This document shows, one piece after another, positions 51,277 through 56,116 of a stretch of 64,000 nucleotides of DNA. Under the pieces are notes generated by a model that saw nothing but the letters and a program-made list of their open reading frames with translations, was not told where the DNA came from and did no database searches. The position numbers and the translations under genes were made by a program. Each line of letters opens with the position of its first letter. Within the stretch, counting starts at the first letter, position 1. The DNA is from Dermatemys mawii (taxonomy: Eukaryota; Chordata; Testudines; Dermatemydidae), in contig ML677365.1 in assembly GCA_007922305.1 (NCBI GenBank), positions 17,961,512 to 18,025,511 of the forward strand, read 5' to 3'.

Positions 51277-53931
51277 GGCAAACAATCTAAAATTTGAATT
51301 ATAACAGATGCTTGCAGTAAACTCTGAATTTATCACTAATCACAGAAAAATCCCAAAAGAAAAATCTTAAAACCTCCAATTTGGATATAAATACAGATCA
51401 GTCCACAAAATTATCTATCTGGACACTGGGGGTTTTTTTGTTTGTTTTTTACATTGATCAACAGCTACCAAAATCAATACACAAAATATACAAGTATGCT
51501 ATTTCTGTTTGATTTGCAGTTGCTATAAACAAGCAAAAAAAATGTTGTTTCCACTTCTGTAAATCCTTTCAATTAGGCGAAAAGGAAGTCAAGCAAGGTG
51601 ACAACTAAAATAAATCCAGGATTTTGATTTTATGAGACAGCCTCTAGTTCAGTAATTCTCAAACTTTTGTACTGGTGACCCCTTTCACATAGCAAGCCTC
51701 TAAGTGCAACCCCCCTTATAAATTAAAAATACTTTTGAATATATTTAACACCATTATAAATGCTGGAGGCAAAGAGGGGTATCGGGTGGAGACTGACAGC
51801 TCATGACCCCTTGGGGGGGTCCCGACCCCTAGTTTGAGAACCCTTGCTCTAGTTCCTTCATCTCCAGCAACTTCTCATCTTAAATGACCACTTCATAGTG
51901 TTCCAAGGTTCCCAGTACAATTGTCTTCCACTTTTAGCTAAAGACCTTCTCTGCTCAACTTACTTTTTTCACAGTCATATCAGGAAGGCTTCACTTTAAT
52001 TGTTTATAAAATGATGTTGGCTTAAATTCATGTATAGCTCAGAATTATTTGATTATTTTACATGTGCAATGCTGAGATTACAGATTTGACAACAGCAATT
52101 CATTTGCAAATTTGATACCATCAATTAAGGATTGAACAAAGATTACGAGTGGCTAGCTAACTACAAAAGCAGCTTCTCTTCTCTCGCTATTCACACCACC
52201 AGTTCAGTTGCTAGAGGAATACCTCATCCTCCCTGATTTGAGATAACAAGCTGGTTCAGCCTCATTGGATTAACCCTGTTATCCCCAACCTGGTTCTTGC
52301 CTACCTATTTATACCTGCCCCGGATACTTCCACTGCATGCATCCGATGAAGTGGGTATTAGCCCACGAAAGCTTATGCTTTAATACTTTAGCTAGTCTTT
52401 AAGGTGCCACAGGACTCTTTGTCACTTCTGTAATTCCAGACTAACAGGGCTACCCCTCTGATTCTGTATAAAAATGTTACTTCTGGGTATTCAGCACCAT
52501 ATATCAAAACAATGCATTTTTTGATACTTTTATGCAACAGCAACGACCGCAGACTGCAGTAATCATCAAGGTTTTCTGGTTTATCCTAAAAGGTATGAAA
52601 TTTTATGCAATTAGAGCTCTGAGTTGGACCCTCATGTTCACTTCAGAGTGCCATAAATTTTACAGGGTCACTCATCCAGGTCCAGTTGCAGGATTGGGAG
52701 GATGAAGTGTTTCTGTAGGAGCTAAAATAACTTACAAGGTGACAATATCAATTTAACTCATGTTATGAATGAAACTGACTAGATTTCAACAGTAGTTTCA
52801 GGAGCCAACACAATCCTTAAAACTGCCTGCCAACTTCTGTGATTTTACAAGATTTGTCTGGTTCTTTTATTTTTAGGGGTGAAAAGGGTTATAGCTACAT
52901 AAGCAACAAGGAAAAACTGTGCACAGAATGCTTTCAAAACACAAAATTGAAAAATATATTTTTCTCTCTAGTTTTTCAAGTACAGTAATACTTCAACTAC
53001 AGTAGTAAATTTATTTTGTTTTTAAAATGGTGACATCCCAACAAGAATAGTCCCATATTTGTAACATAAAACTCATCCCAATTTAGGAACATCTGGATAT
53101 GGTATCATTATTCTCTGGCTCCAAAAGTGCCATAGGTTGGGGTTTTTTTCCCCATAAAATCAGTAATTGCAATTATAGAAATTTCCCATTTACAGAACTT
53201 GTAGAAATCCAATTATTTTAAGCATTACCATTTGTTCATCTAGTGTGGTATAGAATAAAAGGAAAATAGCGTGGAGTAGGTGGATTTGTGATCAGTAAGA
53301 CACTGCAGAGTACACAGGAGTGAAAGCAGCGCCATAGATTTGCAATTCATAAAGCAACAAGTGGTCTGTAAGCAGCAAACTTTGACGAAAGAGAAGCTGA
53401 GCTTCGTCTTCACACGACGCAGGGCGACTAGAGGGCGATGAGGATGATCCTCCAATTGGTGTAAAACAAAACAACGGTGCGGGCTCATGGAGGCACGTAA
53501 GAGCCTCGTGAAATGTAGTTAGACGCATATTTTGACAAACACAGGAAGAGGGGCCCAGAGCAGCCGCCTGCAGCGCCCGTTCACACCCCGCTCCTGCCAC
53601 TGAACGTGACACGGTCGGCTTCGATTCCGTCTCTCCATCACCGGGGCAACAGCACCCCGCACATCCCGCGGCAAACGGCCCGGGGCACCCCGGCCCCCCC
53701 GCCCGGGGCGGCGGGCGGCACCCCCCCCCCCCCGCAACGGACTCGCTCCTCTTACTTCACGGGCGACGCACGAGCAGCCCCCGTTGTCACTGGCACCAAC
53801 TCCCGCCGCCCCAGGCCCCGCGGCTCCTAACGCCCCCTCCCCCCGGCCGGCCCCGAGCCATGGCCGGCCTAGCGCCCCGGGGGAGGATGATACGGGGCGC
53901 ACACGCCATGAAGCTTCTCACCTTTCTCCAT
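11615..53931 (-). CDS. DPY19L4: DPY19L4, dpy-19-like protein 4 (19 coding exons)
   Basis: Spliced gene; coding exons from 5' to 3' on the minus strand: 53922-53931, 49605-49706, 48434-48558, 46732-46822, 45252-45373, 43553-43698, 41493-41616, 40497-40631, 38905-39036, 38712-38810, 36302-36375, 34115-34273, 28903-29022, 27785-27905, 26496-26552, 23717-23799, 20527-20659, 14618-14776, 11615-11779. Every junction has AG/GT and the phases join to 2157 nt, 718 residues plus stop. This is close to the roughly 720-residue vertebrate DPY19L4 that I recognise by sequence. DPY19 proteins are multipass ER membrane proteins of the GT-C fold. Several family members C-mannosylate tryptophans in thrombospondin repeats using dolichol-phosphate-mannose; an activity for L4 is not established to my knowledge. 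Expected topology: cytosolic charged N-terminus, many membrane helices (residues about 45-540), and a C-terminal lumenal domain (about 540-718). No frameshift or stop is seen, so the gene looks functional. Confidence 0.96.
12150..12500 (-). mobile_element. CR1 fragment rearranged into a hairpin
   Basis: Text such as 'agctgaacagtcccaatct' and 'cctataaatttcattgggtg' matches CR1 read on the minus strand. Two arms, 12267-12357 and 12413-12500, are near-perfect inverted copies of each other around a 55-base spacer. So this is a fold-back of a CR1 piece, not a simple insertion. Confidence 0.7.
12501..14617. other. rest of intron 18, unassigned
   Basis: Mostly AT-rich intron. A 134-codon open frame at 12975-13379 and the stretch to about 14060 look like decayed repeat (possibly LINE-like, for example the Phe/Lys-rich ending near 13940), but I see no diagnostic motif. 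No gene is supported. Confidence 0.4.
14618..14776 (-). CDS. DPY19L4: DPY19L4 coding exon 18
   Basis: Residues 612-664, '[17 protein letters not shown]' through '[11 protein letters not shown]'. Donor GTAAGT, acceptor CTACAG. Confidence 0.96.
15526..15579. repeat. left imperfect inverted repeat of the intron-17 element
   Basis: Same length (54) and 69% identity by eye to the reverse complement of 17873-17926; the best block is TGATTGGCT and the shared end is AAGATAT. It lies about 385 bp upstream of the ORF. Confidence 0.55.
15636..15641 (+). promoter_or_regulatory. TATA-box candidate for the intron-17 ORF
   Basis: TATAAA followed by a GGGGAGGG block, inside the inverted repeats and about 325 bp upstream of the ATG. 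It is the only clear TATA motif on the plus strand between the left repeat and the start codon. Functional use is inferred. Confidence 0.3.
15965..17653 (+). CDS. uncharacterised 562-aa zinc-cluster protein, transposase-like
   Basis: Uninterrupted ORF with start context AAGATGC. The N-terminus has Cys/His clusters: C5, C13, C16, C42, then H54, C56, C57, C60, C65 and a CYFC pair at 93-96. Next comes an acidic Ser/Glu linker (about 137-170), then a conserved-looking body. In the body, '[18 protein letters not shown]' (256-273) resembles the first strands of an RNase-H fold with Asp260. '[13 protein letters not shown]' (311-323) offers Asp314, '[11 protein letters not shown]' is at 331-341, and '[11 protein letters not shown]' (507-517) offers acidic Asp508/Glu509/Glu512. 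This pattern suggests a DDE-type transposase, but that is inference. The C-terminus is basic (KRQAKKRR). I recall similar unnamed proteins in many animals, including turtles and invertebrates, but no named superfamily. Neighbouring LINE frames are broken whereas this one is clean, so it is young or under selection. Confidence 0.85.
   Translation: MPRTCVNSADNFCYVCGEVTFASQKRSITTVVKKAYHLYFGCKIGDQDKRWAPHICCNTCATNLCQWLNRKRKSMPFAVPMIWREPTDHTSNCYFCMVPPVGKGVSKKKKWTVHYPNVPSAIRPIPHGEGLPVSDAPESLSLESDKEEDETSGPEPSMSQDQHFLPSSSSELHLITQAELNDLVRDLELPKSKAELLGSRLQQWNLLAGDVRVSMFRDHQKDLVPFFFMEGDLVACNNINGVMVALNIVHDPDEWRLFIDSSKTSLKAVLLHNGNVLPSIPVGDAVHMKETYDNLNQFLRCINYDQHQWQLCGDLKVVALLLGLQTGYTKYCCFLCEWDSRARDSHYIKKDWPLRQSLEPGRKSVQHPPLVESRKILLPPLHIKLGLMKNFVKAIDKTQAAFKYLRGKFPRLSEAKIKEGVFVGPQIRELLRDGAFDHALRGKEKTAWKAFQSVAIHFLRNSKADNYRLLVENLLKAYKSLGCNMSLKIHFLHSHLDFFPPNCGAVSDEHCERFHQDIATMEKRYQGKWSPSVLADYCWTVTRDAPFNEYKRQAKKRRVDTE
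17873..17926. repeat. right imperfect inverted repeat of the intron-17 element
   Basis: Partner of 15526-15579, about 220 bp downstream of the stop codon. AATAAA at 17942-17947 lies just outside it. Confidence 0.55.
18490..18756. mobile_element. MITE of the 'ggtctacac' type
   Basis: Begins 'CAGGCCTGGTCTACACC' and ends 'GTGTAAACATACCCT', terminal inverted repeats typical of an abundant short non-autonomous family in reptiles. The interior is palindrome-rich and non-coding. Target duplication not clear. Confidence 0.65.
18757..19639. other. intron 17, nothing recognised
   Basis: AT-rich intron sequence without a repeat or coding motif that I recognise. Confidence 0.4.
19640..20335 (+). mobile_element. 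L2-type LINE, 3' part (degenerate)
   Basis: Decayed reverse-transcriptase C-terminal text '[13 protein letters not shown]' at about 19756-19794, then the typical L2 tail with 'cttagaatgtaaactccatt' and a short repeated AATAA end. No frame is intact. A related tail is at 29120-29330. Confidence 0.75.
20527..20659 (-). CDS. DPY19L4: DPY19L4 coding exon 17
   Basis: Residues 567-611. Contains '[15 protein letters not shown]' and 'TNLPLYND', conserved in the family's soluble domain. Donor GTGAGT. Confidence 0.96.
20660..21217. other. start of intron 16, nothing recognised
   Basis: Intron sequence with a short A-tract near 21145; no feature supported. Confidence 0.4.
21218..21595. mobile_element. 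GC-rich foldback MITE
   Basis: GC-rich left half followed by a hairpin: 'ggtatttttagtaaaagtca' at about 21488 pairs with 'tgacttttactaaaaatacc' at about 21559 around a short loop. The end 'gactaaaacatagcct' is typical of a repeated reptile MITE. Non-coding. Confidence 0.6.
22134..23655 (+). mobile_element. CR1 LINE, reverse transcriptase and 3' end
   Basis: 5'-truncated CR1. Open blocks at about 22160-22354, 22281-23042 and 23064-23414 encode the RT, with '[10 protein letters not shown]' (motif A), '[20 protein letters not shown]' (motif B) and 'FADDTK' (catalytic box) at about 22656. One frame change and one stop (TGA at 23040-23042) break it. The 3' tail 'ggtctgacccggtatggccg' ends near 23655. 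It lies in intron 16, antisense to DPY19L4. Confidence 0.93.
23717..23799 (-). CDS. DPY19L4: DPY19L4 coding exon 16
   Basis: Residues 540-567. Start of the lumenal C-terminal domain, '[17 protein letters not shown]'. It lies just left of... the intron-15 CR1 and close to the right end of a plus-strand CR1 (22134-23655). Confidence 0.95.
23800..24649. other. left part of intron 15, nothing recognised
   Basis: AT-rich intron without a recognised repeat or gene. Confidence 0.4.
24650..25700 (-). mobile_element. CR1 LINE 3' fragment, reverse orientation
   Basis: Read on the minus strand, it starts with RT C-terminal-like text (25560-25680, 'ctgttccagaacttaactcc' in reverse) and ends with a CR1 tail near 24660 ('gaccattgtgatcatctag' on the plus strand). 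A hAT element at 24879-25232 interrupts it. Confidence 0.75.
24879..25232. mobile_element. hAT-type MITE within CR1
   Basis: Ends 'CAGTGGCTCTCAACC' and 'AAGAACCACTG' are inverted repeats. The flanks CTGTAGGG (24871-24878) and CCCTAGGG (25233-25240) look like a decayed 8-bp duplication (6 of 8). AT-rich interior. Confidence 0.7.
25701..26495. other. right part of intron 15, nothing recognised
   Basis: AT-rich intron up to the donor of exon 15; no element supported. Confidence 0.4.
26496..26552 (-). CDS. DPY19L4: DPY19L4 coding exon 15
   Basis: Residues 521-539, a 19-codon exon covering the last membrane helix. Donor GTAAGA. Confidence 0.95.
26553..27351. other. intron 14, nothing recognised
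   Basis: No element or gene recognised apart from a 17-base A tract near 26562, directly next to the acceptor of exon 15. Confidence 0.4.
27352..27535 (+). mobile_element. MIR SINE (old)
   Basis: Contains the MIR core signature in order: 'ccccattttatggagtgg', a 'ttacccaaggccac' block, then 'tcagtggcagagctgggatt'. Confidence 0.75.
27785..27905 (-). CDS. DPY19L4: DPY19L4 coding exon 14
   Basis: Residues 480-520. Family block '[20 protein letters not shown]'. Donor GTGAGT. Confidence 0.96.
28215..28475. repeat. short foldback repeat in intron 13
   Basis: Inverted blocks such as 'atcgtggaaaagcaataatg' (about 28363) and its imperfect complement near 28408-28440 ('cattattacttttccgcaat') indicate a non-coding palindromic repeat. 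Family unknown. Confidence 0.45.
28903..29022 (-). CDS. DPY19L4: DPY19L4 coding exon 13
   Basis: Residues 440-480. Cytosolic loop '[18 protein letters not shown]' leading into the next helix. The flanking intron 12 is the largest repeat nest in the gene. Confidence 0.95.
29120..29330 (+). mobile_element. L2/MIR-type 3' tail
   Basis: Characteristic tail: 'gattgtaagttctttggggg', 'cagggactgtct', 'tagcacaatgg' and 'ggctcctaggcactataata'. Present at the left edge of intron 12. Confidence 0.75.
29331..30091. other. intron 12, nothing recognised
   Basis: AT-rich intron with a T-tract at about 29730-29750. No element supported. Confidence 0.4.
30656..30740. repeat. fragment of another short repeat, left of the LTR
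   Basis: Starts 'actgttcccctaagttgtgc' with CG-rich text typical of a separate abundant repeat. It appears to resume after the LTR at about 32099, so the LTR landed inside it. Boundaries uncertain. Confidence 0.45.
30746..32093 (+). mobile_element. solo LTR of an endogenous retrovirus
   Basis: Begins TGTGACGG and ends CCATCACA (TG...CA), flanked by an exact 5-bp duplication ACTAC (30741-30745 and 32094-32098), as made by retroviral integrase. TATAAA-type box at about 31156 (in 'tctataaaaacccc') and AATAAA at about 31678. About 1.14 kb without the nested MITE. No internal coding region remains, which fits LTR-LTR recombination. Confidence 0.85.
31392..31599. mobile_element. hAT-type MITE inside the solo LTR
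   Basis: Ends CAGGGCTGCACAAC and (reverse complement) CAGGCCTGCACAAC. Perfect 8-bp duplication TCATATTT at 31384-31391 and 31600-31607. 208 bp, GC-rich, non-coding. It is the youngest layer of the nest. Confidence 0.9.
32099..32879. other. unassigned sequence inside the hAT element
   Basis: Carries short open stretches (for example around 32310-32570) that could be decayed hAT transposase or another repeat, but without a motif I can name. Confidence 0.3.
33211..33531. mobile_element. MITE of the 'gggtatgtttacac' type, containing (CA)n
   Basis: Left end CAGGGTATGTTTACACT, right end 'AGTGAAGACATACTCA' as inverted repeats. The inner half-copies 'ctcactaaaaatagcagtgt' and its complement at about 33418 form a hairpin. 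A (CA)n run at 33478-33509 lies near the right end. Confidence 0.65.
33532..34114. other. left end of intron 12 next to exon 12, nothing recognised
   Basis: No element supported. Confidence 0.4.
34115..34273 (-). CDS. DPY19L4: DPY19L4 coding exon 12
   Basis: Residues 387-440. Starts with an N-glycosylation-type NFT and ends in a strong membrane helix around '[14 protein letters not shown]'. Confidence 0.95.
34512..34735 (+). mobile_element. MIR SINE (old)
   Basis: MIR order of blocks: 'atcacaaagtacttcacata', 'tatccccatttcacagagaa', and 'cagagccaagaaagagcatg'. Confidence 0.7.
34736..36301. other. rest of intron 11, nothing recognised
   Basis: AT-rich intron; short A and T tracts only. Confidence 0.4.
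36302..36375 (-). CDS. DPY19L4: DPY19L4 coding exon 11
   Basis: Residues 363-387. Short exon with '[20 protein letters not shown]', a highly conserved lumenal block of the family. Confidence 0.96.
36376..37437. other. intron 10, left part, nothing recognised
   Basis: No element or gene supported. Confidence 0.4.
37438..38505. mobile_element. foldback DNA transposon, about 1.07 kb
   Basis: Left arm (about 37500-37670) and right arm (about 38250-38430) are long imperfect inverted repeats. For example, 'cagaatacaaagtgta' on the left pairs with 'tacactttgtattctg' on the right. The outer ends 'tagtgctatcaaatgatta' and the complement of 'ataactgacagccctaa' continue the match. No coding capacity. 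A younger MITE sits in the centre. Superfamily not assigned. Confidence 0.7.
37849..38097. mobile_element. hAT-type MITE in the centre of the foldback
   Basis: Ends CAGTAGTGGTGGGCAACC and (reverse complement) CAGTGGTGGGCAATCTG. The interior has an inverted block around 'gcagctcccattggctggga'. Flanks share CTCTA, a decayed duplication. Confidence 0.75.
38712..38810 (-). CDS. DPY19L4: DPY19L4 coding exon 10
   Basis: Residues 330-362, '[18 protein letters not shown]' followed by a hydrophobic helix. A large foldback element begins about 200 bp downstream of its donor. Confidence 0.95.
38905..39036 (-). CDS. DPY19L4: DPY19L4 coding exon 9
   Basis: Residues 286-329. Two short hydrophobic segments around '[16 protein letters not shown]'. 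Separated from exon 10 by an intron of only 94 bp. Confidence 0.96.
39037..40496. other. intron 8, nothing recognised
   Basis: No element or gene recognised. Confidence 0.4.
40497..40631 (-). CDS. DPY19L4: DPY19L4 coding exon 8
   Basis: Residues 241-285. Includes '[17 protein letters not shown]', the conserved W-x-x-x-H-region helix of the family. Acceptor TTCCCTAG, donor GTATTA. Confidence 0.96.
41125..41250 (-). mobile_element. Penelope-like element 3' fragment
   Basis: Matches the terminal 120 bases of the PLE at 2025-4637 in reverse orientation: 'gagtcctgtggcaccttaaa', the hammerhead-like block, and 'gcaggtataaataggtaggc'. Located in intron 7. Confidence 0.85.
41493..41616 (-). CDS. DPY19L4: DPY19L4 coding exon 7
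   Basis: Residues 199-240. Contains the strongly conserved family block '[20 protein letters not shown]' before another membrane helix. Confidence 0.96.
42240..42385. repeat. short palindromic interspersed repeat
   Basis: Tandem and inverted use of the block 'taagtgcctaaatca' and 'tttaggcactttt' forms a non-coding palindromic repeat; it is of a type I have seen widely in reptile DNA. Confidence 0.5.
42663..42863. mobile_element. Tigger/pogo-like MITE
   Basis: The right end, read inward on the minus strand, is CAGTAGAACCTCGTTTACCC. The left end is CAGCGGGACCCCATTTATCC. Both fit pogo/Tigger terminal repeats. Right flank TA agrees with a TA target; the left is mutated. 201 bp, non-coding. Confidence 0.7.
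42880..43010 (+). mobile_element. MIR SINE fragment
   Basis: Text 'aatctcaaagtactttacag' and 'cagtgacaaagctaggagta' matches the MIR core. Confidence 0.55.
43553..43698 (-). CDS. DPY19L4: DPY19L4 coding exon 6
   Basis: Residues 151-199. Two hydrophobic helices (about 157-178 and 180-198), starting '[18 protein letters not shown]'. Donor GTAAGA. Confidence 0.96.
44295..44700. mobile_element. two adjacent MITE copies of the 'ggtctacac' type
   Basis: First copy about 44295-44519, with ends 'CCAGGTCTACACTACA' and 'GTTGTGTCTACACTAGG'. A second, more decayed copy with 'ctgtagaccaggccac' follows to about 44700. Related to 18490-18756. Intron 5. Confidence 0.6.
45252..45373 (-). CDS. DPY19L4: DPY19L4 coding exon 5
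   Basis: Residues 110-150. Lumenal loop with a possible N-glycosylation site (NKT) and the '[16 protein letters not shown]' block typical of the family. Donor GTATGT. Confidence 0.96.
45731..46033. mobile_element. hAT-type MITE
   Basis: Left AAGGCGTCAGCAAACTTT, right 'ATAGGTTGCCTACCCTG'. Flanking 8-mers GTGTATAC (45723-45730) and GTATATAC (46034-46041), 7 of 8 identical. Intron 4. Confidence 0.75.
46732..46822 (-). CDS. DPY19L4: DPY19L4 coding exon 4
   Basis: Residues 80-110. Carries the family block '[16 protein letters not shown]'. In DPY19L1-type enzymes the preceding position has a Glu in an 'EMGLYYS' context that is considered catalytic; here the aligned residue is Asp90 in 'QGDSAIYYS'. 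Confidence 0.96.
46823..48433. other. intron 3, with MIR fragments
   Basis: Old MIR-like pieces at about 47000-47060 ('gcgacttgcccaaaaccaca') and 47822-47945 ('tatctccatttgacatatgg'). Otherwise nothing recognised. Confidence 0.5.
48434..48558 (-). CDS. DPY19L4: DPY19L4 coding exon 3
   Basis: Residues 38-79. Holds the first membrane helix (about residues 45-66, '[19 protein letters not shown]') and the start of the first lumenal loop, 'YHERKFWF'. Acceptor TTTTACAG and donor GTAAAA. Confidence 0.96.
48559..49604. other. intron 2, nothing recognised
   Basis: AT-rich; open frames in it are short and without motifs. Confidence 0.4.
49605..49706 (-). CDS. DPY19L4: DPY19L4 coding exon 2
   Basis: Residues 4-37. 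Encodes the charged cytosolic head beginning 'EDLRQRKK', matching the 'ELRQRKK' block of vertebrate DPY19L4. The rest is Lys/Glu/Asn-rich and poorly conserved. Flanks: acceptor GGGGCAG, donor GTAAGC. Confidence 0.88.
50450..50705 (-). mobile_element. CR1 LINE 3' fragment (old), reverse orientation
   Basis: 'atgaatctagtctgaccttc' and 'taggccacaaaatttcagcc' match the CR1 3' region on the minus strand, as in 24650-25700. Confidence 0.65.
51256..51279. repeat. (TA)n microsatellite
   Basis: Uninterrupted TA run. Confidence 0.95.
51650..51846. mobile_element. hAT-type MITE with perfect 8-bp duplication
   Basis: Ends CAGTAATTCTCAAACTTTTG and 'CTAGTTTGAGAACCCTTG' are inverted repeats. CTCTAGTT is repeated exactly at 51642-51649 and 51847-51854. 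197 bp, non-coding. Confidence 0.9.
52098..52463 (+). mobile_element. Penelope-like element 3' fragment
   Basis: Aligns with 4300-4637 of the intact element, starting in the endonuclease C-terminal codons ('caattcatttgcaaatttga') and running to the true 3' end 'ctaacagggctacccctctg'. It carries the hammerhead-like block at 52341-52380. Confidence 0.88.
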
Positions 53932-54210
53932 CGCCAGCCTCCGGCCGAGCCGCAGGGGCTCCCGCCGCCCTCTCCAGGGCGAGGGCGTCTGGTCCGCGCT
54001 CCCCGCGGCCTCTCCTCCCTGTGGTTCCGGGAGCGGACCGGCTCAAACACACGAGCAGCGGCGGCCGCTCCTCTCTTCCTGCTGCTCCTGGTATCGTCGC
54101 CGCCGCCGCCTCAGCGGGAACCCTAGTCGCTAGGAGCGGCGAGGGGGCCGGAGCACACAAGTGCAAGTACCGAGGCAATGCTGGGTCTCAGATCATTTCC
54201 GGTATGATGG
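53560..54210 (-). promoter_or_regulatory. DPY19L4: CpG-island promoter of DPY19L4
   Basis: GC-rich, CpG-dense block around the first coding exon, unlike the AT-rich surroundings. It is TATA-less. An ETS-type site ACCGGAAAT (minus strand) lies at 54195-54203, near the expected transcription start. CpG-island promoters with ETS sites are typical of broadly expressed genes; use here is inferred. Confidence 0.75.
53922..53931 (-). CDS. DPY19L4: DPY19L4 coding exon 1 (10 nt)
   Basis: Only ATGGAGAAAG is coding (residues 1-3 plus one base), followed by donor GTGAGA. The ATG has G at -3 and G at +4 and sits in the CpG island. This start was chosen because it splices in phase to exon 2; the long GC-rich open frames around it are in other frames. 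Confidence 0.8.
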
Positions 54211-54211
54211 G

Positions 54212-54933
54212 GGAGGGGAAGGGAAGGGAAGGGAGGGAACATCATGACGCTCACACAGTTTTTACTCTCTTGGGGGCAACTTCGCTTTCCACTAGTTTGT
54301 CCTGCCCAAAGCTTTGAGACTCACCCACACACCCAGAGGGGCAAAGCCAATGAGGTGCTGAGTGAACAAGCCACAAGCTCTCAGATATTACCATGGCTTA
54401 GAATCAGGTGTGGTTTTTTCCAGATATATACACTGGGTTTATTTTTATTTGCATCCCAGGTTCTGCATCTTTAAGATGCGTTTAGGTTGTGTTTTCAAGC
54501 TATTCTCTGCAACAGCAGGGCTAGAAATGTATTTTAAAAACATAGCAGAAGGAGAAATTTTCATGCATTCACATGATTCCAGGAGCTGGGGCTTCAATAA
54601 AACACCAAATATCGTGTGACTTGTAATAAAAATCACAAGCATTGACAACATTGTAACTAGACAGCAGTTTCAATATCCCCTTCCTCCGAGACAGCAGTTC
54701 CACACTAAACAATGCTAAAAACGGGCTGCATTATCACAACTGTCAGTGTTGCCTCCTCTGCACTTAGCACAGCCCTGACTTCATATGTCCCATAGGTACA
54801 CAGAAAACAGAGGCTCTTCTAAGTGGGTAAAGGGCATCATTCTTCAAATCCTGTTCTATCATGATGTTATGGATCAAGGCAATCCAGACAGTTTCCACAT
54901 CCCGTACAGGAGCCTTAGGGCCCTACCTCTACT
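54212..54933. other. flank upstream of DPY19L4, nothing recognised
   Basis: No conserved gene seen; a neighbouring gene's exon was searched for by eye and not found. Confidence 0.4.
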
Positions 54934-55330
54934 ATGGCCACCCTTTGCAACAATCACAACATGGTAATGATGATTAAAGCTCAGTTTAGATGGACAGGTC
55001 ATGTTATCAGAATGGGTGAGGATAGACTCCTGGCAAAAGTCCTCTGTGGTGAGCTGAGACTCGGAAAACGCAGGAAAGGTGGTCAATATAAATGCTTCAA
55101 AGACATCCCTCAGCAGAATTTCAGTTCATGTGGCATAAACATTCATAACTTCCAAGGACAGACCTGAATGGAGAGCAGCTATCAATAAAGGTTGTAAACA
55201 TGATGAGAAAGGCAGATGTGAAAAACTGATTGAAAAAAGGGTCTTGTATCATTGCAAGTCTTCAGTGGGAACCTATGCATTCCCATGCAACATCTGCTCA
55301 TGACATTGTTCCTCACAGTTTACCGCCACA
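54934..55330 (+). mobile_element. LINE ORF2 C-terminal fragment (RTE-like)
   Basis: The 77-codon frame at 54934-55164 encodes 'KAQFRWTGHVIRMGEDRLLA' and 'GKRRKGGQYKCFKD'. This is the 'LRWAGHVxRM...GxRxxGGQxxRFKD' pattern found after the RT in RTE-type and related LINEs. Frame is lost after about 55165. Confidence 0.75.
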
Positions 55331-55403
55331 AGAAAACACAGAGATGATGTGATGGCCTTGTTAGATATGATTGACAGCCATACATTTTGCTTTGGGTGGT
55401 TGT

Positions 55404-56107
55404 AGGGTGACCTGATTTTATAGGGACAATCCCAATTTTTGGGTCTTTTTCTTATATAGGCTCCTATTACCTCCAACGCCCTGTCCCGGGCAGCGCTCTG
55501 GGGGGACGGGGCTGTGCGCTTCTGTTGGCAGCATGTCTGGCTCCACGCGGCTTGCAGATATGCTGTTCTAAGCAGCATGGTAAGGGGGCTGGGGTCGAGG
55601 GGGTTGCATAAGGGGCAGGGAGTCCTAAGGGGTGGTCAGGGGATAGGAAGCAGGAGGCAGTTAGATGGGGCGGTCAGGAGATGAGGAACGGGGATTAGCA
55701 TGGGGTCTGTCGGGGTTGCGGTGTCAATAGGGGTTGGGGAGGTCAGGGGACGGAGCAGGGGAGTTGGGTAGGTGGTAGGGTCTTGGGGGGCAGTTAGGGT
55801 GGGGGGGTCTCAGGAGCGGGCAGTCAGGGGACAAGGAGCAGGGGGGCTTAGATAGGGGGTGGGGTCCCAGGGGGTGGCTAGGGGTGGGGGGGTCTCTGGA
55901 GGGGGCAGTCAGAGGACAAGGAGCGGGGGGGTTGGATGGGTTGGGGATTCTGAGTGGGGCAGTCAGGGGGTGGGAAGTGGGATGGGGTCAGATAGGGGGC
56001 GAGGCCAGGCTGTTTGGGGAGGCACAGCCTTCCCTACCTGCCCCTTCATACAATTTTGCAACCTTGATGTGGCCCTCAGGTCAAAACGTTTGCCCACCAC
56101 TGTCCTA
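55404..56107. mobile_element. composite hAT-type element
   Basis: The direct repeat GGTGGTTGT flanks it at 55395-55403 and 56108-56116. The left starts 'agggtgacctgattttatag', a separate MITE type. The G-rich middle and right end 'tttgcccaccactg' match the right half of the hAT at 30100-33078. Confidence 0.65.
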
Positions 56108-56116
56108 GGTGGTTGT

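Larger units (their letters stand above)
49707..53921. other. intron 1, repeat-bearing
   Basis: Largest upstream intron of DPY19L4. Holds a CR1 piece (50450-50705), a (TA)n run (51256-51279), a hAT MITE (51650-51846) and a PLE fragment (52098-52463). The rest is unassigned AT-rich DNA that becomes GC-rich after about 53550. Confidence 0.6.

Noticed and set aside
53784..54317. Long GC-rich open frames on both strands over the CpG island (up to 177 codons)
   Set aside because: Low-complexity Pro/Ala/Arg translation, wrong phase for the DPY19L4 start, no motif. Open only because stop codons are rare in GC-rich DNA.
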